NCBI GenBank assembly: GCA_021737205.1
Contig: JAIPEK010000070.1
Coordinates: forward strand, 1-9,400
DNA length: 9,400 bases
Direction: 5' to 3'
Origin: Desulfarculaceae bacterium
GTDB taxonomy: Bacteria > Desulfobacterota > Desulfobacteria > Desulfobacterales > Desulfobacteraceae
Shown here piece after piece: positions 4,896 through 9,400 of the stretch (the first letter of the stretch is position 1; each line of letters starts with the position of its first letter). The position numbers were made by a program, and so were the translations under genes. The notes beneath the pieces were generated by a model that was not told where the DNA came from, searched no databases, and saw only the letters and a program-made list of their open reading frames with translations.

Positions 4896-6857
4896 ATGAG
4901 TATAAACGACAAGAAAAAAAATGACACCCTGCAGGCGGACGCATGTACCGCATGTCAGTCAACCGCGGAAATGATCACCAAGGCGCGCAAAGACGAGGTG
5001 GTCCTGAACTTTGACAGGGCTGCTGCTATGAAGGCGTGTCCCATAGGTGCGGATTCGGCCTGCTGCAAGCACTGCTTCATGGGTCCGTGCCGGCTCAATG
5101 CAAAGGATCCGTATGGCAAGGTAGGGGTCTGCGGCGCAACCATCGACACCATCCAGGCCAGGAATTTCGCCCGGACGGTAGCCGGCGGCTCTGCAGCTCA
5201 TACGGATCACGGTATGGCCATGCTGGATCTGTTCAAGGAGGTGGTAAACGAACGGATTGCGGATTACCGGATCAAGGATCCAATCAAACTCAAAGAGGTT
5301 GCCGACTCCATCGGCATCGATACCACTGACAAGACGGTAAAGCAGATCGCCATTGATCTGTACCGGGAGCTTGAAAGAACTTATGTCCAGGTCGAAGGGG
5401 AAATCCCCTTTGCAAAAAGGGTTCCGGAGAAGACGCTGGAACAGTGGCGAAAGCTCAAAATCGTACCAAGAGGCGCCATGAGGGAGATCATGGAGATGAT
5501 GCACCGGACCACCATGGGCGTGGATCAGCATTATGAGAACATCACCCGCCAGGCCAGCCGGACCGCGTTGTCAGACGGGTGGGGCGGTTCCATGGTGTCC
5601 ACGGAAATTTCGGACATTCTTTTCGGAACCCCGGCCCCGGTGGAAGCAGGTGTTAACATGGGAGTTTTGAAAGAGGATCAGGTGAACATTATCATCCACG
5701 GACACGAACCGAACCTGTTTGAGTCCATGCTTGCTTCGGTGAACTCGCCAGTCATGGTGGAAGCGGCAAAAGAGGCCGGCGCCAAGGGAATCAATCTTGT
5801 GGGCATGTGTTGCTCAGGAGCCGAGATGATGTCAAGGCACGGTATTCCTCACGCAGGGAACTTTTCCTCCACCGAGGCGATTCTCGTTACCGGTGCGGTG
5901 GATGCCATGGCCGTGGATATCCAGTGCATCAAGCAGGGACTTGCCGCGGTTGCCGAATGTTATGACACGCCGCTGATCACTACAAACCCGCGCTGCCACA
6001 TCGAGGGCGCCACCCATATCGAGTTCAATGAACATGAGCCCAAAGAATGCGCGGACGAGATCGTGATCAAGTCGATCTCCCGGTTCAGGGGGAGAACCCA
6101 TCCGGTACAGATTCCCAAACAGGTGAATCAGGGGGTGCAGGGTTTTTCCCATGAGTATATCAACTATATGCTTGGCGGGTCGTTCAGGGGCGGATACACA
6201 CCGTTGAACGACAATATCATCAACGGCCGTATCCGGGGTGTGGCAGGCGTGGTCGGATGCACCAACCCCAGATCCCGGCAGGATGACGGGCATATCACCC
6301 TGGTAAAAGAGTTGATCAGAAACGACGTGCTCGTCCTTTTGACGGGCTGCGCCCAGGTGGCCCTTGCCAAGGCCGGGTTCGCCGCTCCGGAGGCGGCGGT
6401 TTTCGCAGGTGACGGACTGCAGGAGGTATGTGAGACGGTGGGGATGCCTCCGGTGCTGGGGCTGGGCTCCTGTGTGGACAACAGCCGGATCCTTATTGCG
6501 GCATCTGAAATGGTGAGGGAGGGAGGGCTCGGCGAGTCGCTTGCCGACCTTCCGGTGGCAGGTGCGGCTCCCGAGTGGATGAGCGAGAAAGCCGTCGCCA
6601 TCGGCCAGTATTTTGTGGCTTCCGGAGTTTTTACCGTGTTTGGCACCACGTTCCCGATAACCGAAGGGACACGGTTCCACGAGCTTCTGTTTGACGGGCT
6701 GGAAAAGCAGGGTCTCGGCAAATGGGGATTCTCAAAAGATCCTTACGAAATGGCCCGGATGATGATCGCTCACATTGACAAAAAGAGAAAAGCCCTCGGC
6801 ATTGACAAGGCCAGGGAGCGGGTGCTCGTGGGCATGGATGAAAGGCGCGAGTTGTAA
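4896..6857 (+). CDS. cooS: Anaerobic Ni-Fe-S carbon monoxide dehydrogenase, catalytic subunit
   Basis: The 653-residue protein aligns throughout with CooS/CODH-II and interconverts CO and CO2 at a [NiFe4S4] C-cluster. D-cluster cysteines C48 and C56 have CX7C spacing, associated with a [4Fe-4S] rather than [2Fe-2S] D-cluster. The B-cluster uses C57, C60, C65 and C79. C-cluster ligands are H270 (HGHEP), C306 (GMCCSG), C344 (DIQC), C455 (VGCTNP), C485 (TGCA) and C526 (GSCVDN). K565 in SEKAVAIG matches the active-site lysine. Of the four-histidine relay in CODH-II, H102 and H105 are kept while the other two positions are A108 and D111. An extra C17-x-x-C20 precedes the core. Start ATG 4896 follows GGAGGT (4885-4890) by 5 nt; the in-frame TTG at 4890 is inside that site. 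No cooF, cooC or acs gene is adjacent, and a terminator follows. Confidence 0.96.
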   Translation: MSINDKKKNDTLQADACTACQSTAEMITKARKDEVVLNFDRAAAMKACPIGADSACCKHCFMGPCRLNAKDPYGKVGVCGATIDTIQARNFARTVAGGSAAHTDHGMAMLDLFKEVVNERIADYRIKDPIKLKEVADSIGIDTTDKTVKQIAIDLYRELERTYVQVEGEIPFAKRVPEKTLEQWRKLKIVPRGAMREIMEMMHRTTMGVDQHYENITRQASRTALSDGWGGSMVSTEISDILFGTPAPVEAGVNMGVLKEDQVNIIIHGHEPNLFESMLASVNSPVMVEAAKEAGAKGINLVGMCCSGAEMMSRHGIPHAGNFSSTEAILVTGAVDAMAVDIQCIKQGLAAVAECYDTPLITTNPRCHIEGATHIEFNEHEPKECADEIVIKSISRFRGRTHPVQIPKQVNQGVQGFSHEYINYMLGGSFRGGYTPLNDNIINGRIRGVAGVVGCTNPRSRQDDGHITLVKELIRNDVLVLLTGCAQVALAKAGFAAPEAAVFAGDGLQEVCETVGMPPVLGLGSCVDNSRILIAASEMVREGGLGESLADLPVAGAAPEWMSEKAVAIGQYFVASGVFTVFGTTFPITEGTRFHELLFDGLEKQGLGKWGFSKDPYEMARMMIAHIDKKRKALGIDKARERVLVGMDERREL

Positions 6858-6879
6858 GTCCTCTCTTTTGAACCGCAGC

Positions 6880-6915
6880 ACGACCCGGGGCGGAACAGCC
6901 CCGGGTTGTTATTTT
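6880..6915 (+). terminator. Strong intrinsic terminator after cooS
   Basis: A 12-bp stem (6880-6891 with 6898-6909, one G-U pair) contains the GC-rich ACCCGGGGC/GCCCCGGGT core around the loop GGAACA. It is followed by TTATTTT (6909-6915). It lies 22 nt after the cooS stop and supports monocistronic transcription. Confidence 0.85.
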
Positions 6916-6920
6916 GTACC

Positions 6921-6948
6921 CGTTCACGGTTTACAGTTATCGGTTCAC
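6921..6948 (-). repeat. Left array of four 7-bp GTGAACN units
   Basis: Read on the minus strand the four consecutive heptamers are GTGAACC, GATAACT, GTAAACC and GTGAACG. The first and last fit GTGAACN exactly; the inner two differ at two and one positions. The array is the mirror partner of the array at 7036-7063. Confidence 0.65.
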
Positions 6949-6965
6949 GGCCGAAAAAACAGAGA

Positions 6966-6999
6966 TTAGATTAATTCAAGAGTTGAAGTCAATATCTAA
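6966..6999. repeat. Nested inverted repeat in the AT-rich centre
   Basis: TTAGAT (6966-6971) and ATCTAA (6994-6999) are perfect inverted partners. Inside them TTCAA (6975-6979) and TTGAA (6983-6987) pair around GAG. They lie roughly at the centre of the two heptamer arrays, so the whole 143-bp segment is crudely palindromic. No gene is seen in 6858-7069. Confidence 0.4.
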
Positions 7000-7035
7000 A
7001 ATGCTCAAATCGTTGCGCAGTTCATTGAAAAAACT

Positions 7036-7063
7036 GTGAACTGTGAACCGACAACCGTGAACG
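7036..7063 (+). repeat. Right array of four 7-bp GTGAACN units
   Basis: The plus strand reads GTGAACT, GTGAACC, GACAACC and GTGAACG, four heptamers in a row of which three fit GTGAACN exactly. It lies 6 nt from the icd stop codon and faces the left array in inverted orientation, with 87 bp between them. Confidence 0.7.
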
Positions 7064-7069
7064 GTTACG

Positions 7070-8290
7070 TTATTTGTTCATCCGTTCACAAACCGCCCGT
7101 CCGAATTCCGAGCACTTCAGGGTGGAGGCGCCGGGGATTTTCCGGGCAAGATCGTAGGTGACCTTTTTTTCCGATATGGTTGCCTCAAGAGCCTGCCGGA
7201 CCATGTTCCCGGCCTCTTCCCAGCCGATATGGTCCAGCATCATGGCGCCTGAAAGGATCAATGAGCCGGGATTCACCTTGTCCTTTCCTGCGTACTTGGG
7301 GGCTGTGCCGTGGGTGGCCTCGAAAACGGCGCATTTCTCCCCCACGTTGGCGCCCGGTGCAAGCCCCAGGCCGCCGGTCATGGCGGCCAAAAGATCGGAC
7401 ATGTAGTCGCCGTTGAGGTTGGGGGCGGCAATGACGTCGTACTCGTCCGGCCGCAGAACCACCTGCTGGAACATGTTGTCCGCGATCCGGTCCTTGACCA
7501 CGAGTTTTTCTTCGGGCACGGAGCCGCCGTGGACCGAATACAATTCCTCCTCGGTGACGGTCTGTTGTTTGAACATCTCTTCGGCGGCCTGGTACGCCCA
7601 TTTGACAAAACCGCCCTCGGTGTACTTCATGATATTGCCCTTGTGCATGACGGTTACGCTTTTCCTGCGGTTGGCCACCGCGTATTCCAAAGCTTTTTTC
7701 ATCAGTCGTTTGGTGTTGACGCTGCTGATGGGTTTGATCCCCACCGCTGTGGTCTCATCGAGTTTGATGCCGGTGGTCTCCCGGATAAACGAGAGGGCTT
7801 TGAGTGCATCTTCGGATCCGGCTTCCCACTCGATCCCCTTGTACAGATCTTCGGTGTTCTCCCGGAAAATCACCATGTCGATTTTTTCCACCTCGCTGAA
7901 CGGCGAGGGAACCCCTCTCATGTACTTTACCGGCCGGATGCAGGCGAACAGATCGAGCGCATGGCGGATGGCCACGTTCAGGCTTCTAATGCCCCCGCCC
8001 ACCGGCGTGGCCAAAGGCCCTTTGATGGCCACCCGGTACCGGTTGATGGTTTCAAGTGTGGCGGCAGGCAGCCATTCCCCTGTTGCCCGGAAAGACTCCT
8101 CCCCGGCGGAAACCTCCATGAAGTCGATTTTGCGGCTTCCGTCATATGCGGTTTCCACCGCCTTGTCCAGGACCATTCTGGCGGCATGCCAGATATCCGG
8201 CCCTGTTCCGTCTCCCTTGATAAAAGGAATAACGGGGTGATCCGGAACTGAAATAGAGCCGTCCGGCCTGATCTCGATAGTCTCTCCCAT
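7070..8290 (-). CDS. icd: NADP-dependent isocitrate dehydrogenase
   Basis: The 406-residue protein closely follows E. coli-type Icd, which oxidatively decarboxylates isocitrate to 2-oxoglutarate. Substrate-binding residues include S103 and N105 in IRSLNVA, R109, R119 and R143. Y150 and K217 match the catalytic pair. D295 and D299 in NLNGDYMSD bind the divalent metal. NADP preference is indicated by K332-Y333 in APKYAG and by Y379 and R383 in TYDLAR, matching residues that contact the 2'-phosphate. I chose ATG 8290, preceded by AAGGA with 7 nt spacing. A further upstream in-frame start at 8368 would add 26 residues that lie inside the preceding gene. It is the third gene of a minus-strand operon with citrate synthase, 25 nt after the membrane rubredoxin gene. 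Confidence 0.95.
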   Translation of the reverse strand: MGETIEIRPDGSISVPDHPVIPFIKGDGTGPDIWHAARMVLDKAVETAYDGSRKIDFMEVSAGEESFRATGEWLPAATLETINRYRVAIKGPLATPVGGGIRSLNVAIRHALDLFACIRPVKYMRGVPSPFSEVEKIDMVIFRENTEDLYKGIEWEAGSEDALKALSFIRETTGIKLDETTAVGIKPISSVNTKRLMKKALEYAVANRRKSVTVMHKGNIMKYTEGGFVKWAYQAAEEMFKQQTVTEEELYSVHGGSVPEEKLVVKDRIADNMFQQVVLRPDEYDVIAAPNLNGDYMSDLLAAMTGGLGLAPGANVGEKCAVFEATHGTAPKYAGKDKVNPGSLILSGAMMLDHIGWEEAGNMVRQALEATISEKKVTYDLARKIPGASTLKCSEFGRAVCERMNK

Positions 8291-8315
8291 AATCGTATCC
8301 TTATTTGATTTGCCT

Positions 8316-8936
8316 TCAGTCCTTGAAAACCAGTTTCCCCCCGAGGAAACCCGCCAATCCGGCCGCACCGATCATGATCAGGTTCAAAAGAATGAATATG
8401 ATGCTTTTCGGGGAATCCAGCACGCCCGGGTCCGCAATGAACCACAACAGCACGATCAGGCATGATGCCGAGGTAACGGCTGCTGCGGTGATCTTGATTT
8501 TGAAAAGTGCGGTCATTGCCTTGTTGTATTTCTTCGTCCATTCCACAACTCCGGTGAAAAGCACCAGGGGCAACGAGAGAGTGACAAAGATAATGTTGAC
8601 GAACGCGGTTTTTGATAAAAGCGTGGAATCAAAAAACCAGGCAAGCAGGATAATCAACACCGTTACCGGCAGCATGCCGTTGGGAATGTGTACGGAAACC
8701 GGGTGGGCATGGTGCCGGACAAGGGTATCCATGAGTTTGTCCAAAGCGGTTTCCGGCTTTCCCGGTTCTGTTTCTTTTTCCCGCTCCGGCCGGATCGTTT
8801 CTTTTTCCTCTTTCCCTTCGGTTCCGTCCTCGAGCAGAATGAACTTGGATGCGGGGGCGTTGCAGATCGGGCACCTTTCAGGCGGCGCATCCCCTTCGTG
8901 AATATAGTTGCAGATCGTGCATTTCCATTTTTTCAT
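8316..8936 (-). CDS. Membrane protein with N-terminal rubredoxin-like domain and DUF2231-like region
   Basis: The 206-residue protein begins with a short rubredoxin-like iron site: C6-x-x-C9 and C22-P-I-C25 followed by APASKF. A charged, Glu/Lys-rich linker (36-65) leads to a histidine-rich segment (H75, H76, H78, H83 in RHHAHPVSVHIPNG). Four hydrophobic helices follow (about 85-103, 111-132, 147-168, 178-198). The HP...H.PNG start resembles DUF2231 membrane domains, where histidines may bind heme; that is inference. There is no signal peptide, so the iron site is probably cytoplasmic. A role in electron transfer between a cytoplasmic partner and the membrane is plausible but unproven. The gene lies 14 nt after citrate synthase and 25 nt before icd. 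AAGGA precedes the ATG by about 10 nt. Confidence 0.8.
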   Translation of the reverse strand: MKKWKCTICNYIHEGDAPPERCPICNAPASKFILLEDGTEGKEEKETIRPEREKETEPGKPETALDKLMDTLVRHHAHPVSVHIPNGMLPVTVLIILLAWFFDSTLLSKTAFVNIIFVTLSLPLVLFTGVVEWTKKYNKAMTALFKIKITAAAVTSASCLIVLLWFIADPGVLDSPKSIIFILLNLIMIGAAGLAGFLGGKLVFKD

Positions 8937-8950
8937 TTTCCATATTTCCT

Positions 8951-9400
8951 TTATCTGCTGTCGATGTCAATAAAACTACATTCGTCCGGGCCGCAGTAAT
9001 CTCCGATATAGGCGGCCGTGGGTCGGTACAGGGACGGTTTTTCAGCAGCGGTGGCAAACTGTTCTTCGATTACATGGGCCGTCCATCCGGCCACCCGGGA
9101 GATGGCAAAGATCGGGGTAAACAGATCGGACGCAATCTTCATGGCGTTGAGAAGGGAGGCGCTGTAAAAATCCACATTCGGGTAAATCTCTGCTCCTTTT
9201 TTTTCTTTGAAAGCTTTTTGTGCTTTTTCCGCAAGCGTTTCAGAAAGCTCGTACCAATGGGTGTCTCCGGCGAGCTCCCCCATTCTTCTGCTCATCGGGG
9301 CGAGGATCTTCGCCCGTGGATCAATCGTTCTGTATACCGCATGTCCCAGACCCATGATCCGCTCTCCTGCCGCAAATTTGTTTTGAATATACTCTTCCAC
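8951..9400 (-). CDS. gltA: Citrate synthase, C-terminal part (partial)
   Basis: The frame is open to the right edge, so about 150 C-terminal residues of a protein normally near 380-430 are visible. Numbered from the edge, the segment GLGHAVYRTIDPRA carries the catalytic histidine at H20 (E. coli H305). YPNVDFYSA carries the catalytic aspartate at D77 (E. coli D362). ISRVAGWTAHVIEE supplies a substrate arginine near R102. A terminal RPTAAYIGD motif follows. The enzyme condenses oxaloacetate with acetyl-CoA to citrate in the cytoplasm. A 2-methylcitrate synthase cannot be excluded from this half alone, but the downstream isocitrate dehydrogenase favours citrate synthase. The first catalytic histidine, the start codon and the operon promoter lie beyond the window. 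Confidence 0.93.
   Translation of the reverse strand: MEEYIQNKFAAGERIMGLGHAVYRTIDPRAKILAPMSRRMGELAGDTHWYELSETLAEKAQKAFKEKKGAEIYPNVDFYSASLLNAMKIASDLFTPIFAISRVAGWTAHVIEEQFATAAEKPSLYRPTAAYIGDYCGPDECSFIDIDSR

Larger units (their letters stand above)
4747..4924 (+). other. Possible 55-codon leader ORF overlapping the cooS start
   Basis: GGAG at 4747-4750 lies 6 nt before ATG 4757. The frame runs to a TGA at 4922-4924, overlapping the start of cooS by 29 nt in a different frame. The predicted peptide has a hydrophobic middle (FVSLFVSIHMCILIHVV) and a charged tail. Much of it is encoded by the palindrome cluster and the hairpin, so the hydrophobic stretch may be a by-product of regulatory DNA. I do not recognise the peptide. 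It could be a leader peptide coupled to cooS translation, or chance. Confidence 0.25.

Noticed and set aside
4911..4924. Run of eight A residues near the cooS start as a frameshift signal
   Set aside because: The cooS frame is intact through it and encodes an ordinary lysine-rich N-terminus. A homopolymer alone is not evidence of programmed slippage.
7310..8251. Two long plus-strand open frames antisense to icd (7310-8251 and 7413-8240)
   Set aside because: Both lie inside the well-supported isocitrate dehydrogenase gene on the other strand and lack recognisable motifs.
8291..8368. A 26-residue N-terminal extension of Icd starting at 8368
   Set aside because: It overlaps the upstream rubredoxin membrane gene, and ATG 8290 has AAGGA at the right spacing.

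Overview
The window looks like a chromosomal stretch from a strict anaerobe. The best guess is a sulfate- or metal-reducing member of the Desulfobacterota (old Deltaproteobacteria). This rests on the gene mix: a Ni-Fe-S carbon monoxide dehydrogenase (CooS), a rubrerythrin-like di-iron protein, a rubredoxin-domain membrane protein, a CW-type cysteine-rich regulator, and a TCA set (class II fumarase, citrate synthase, NADP-type isocitrate dehydrogenase). Composition is moderately GC-rich. The taxonomic call is inference, because no rRNA or other marker is present. There are no tRNAs, insertion sequences or CRISPR arrays, and nothing suggests recent transfer.

Layout. Plus strand, left end: the C-terminal half of fumarase (fumC, cut by the window edge), then a TIGR01777-type NAD(P)-binding protein, then, after a 110-bp AT-rich gap with a plausible promoter and inverted repeat, a rubrerythrin-like protein. 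These meet a minus-strand operon head-on at a long hairpin (2241-2279). That operon reads, from right to left: an XRE-type regulator with a seven-cysteine C-terminal domain, serine acetyltransferase (cysE) and cysteine synthase (cysK). Its genes are tightly coupled, with an 11-nt gap and then a 20-nt overlap.

The regulator operon is divergent from cooS across 308 bp (4588-4895). This is the most interesting part of the window. It holds two operator-like palindromes sharing the half-site ATACCACA. One fills the spacer of a near-consensus minus-strand promoter, and the other covers a candidate plus-strand -10. Nearer cooS there are a terminator-like hairpin, a cluster of TGTATC/GATACA palindromes, a further TGTGGTAT half-site, and a possible 55-codon leader ORF with its own ribosome binding site that overlaps the cooS start. 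My main hypothesis is that the cysteine-rich regulator controls its own cysteine-biosynthesis operon and perhaps cooS, tying cysteine or Fe-S supply to a cysteine- and cluster-rich CO dehydrogenase.

cooS appears monocistronic and ends at a strong intrinsic terminator. Beyond it, an intergenic segment carries two oppositely oriented arrays of a 7-bp repeat (GTGAACN) around an AT-rich centre. The right side is a second minus-strand operon: citrate synthase (C-terminal part, cut by the window edge), a four-helix membrane protein with an N-terminal rubredoxin-like domain, and NADP-isocitrate dehydrogenase. Citrate synthase and isocitrate dehydrogenase supply 2-oxoglutarate and NADPH; fumarase at the other end belongs to the same cycle; CooS interconverts CO and CO2.
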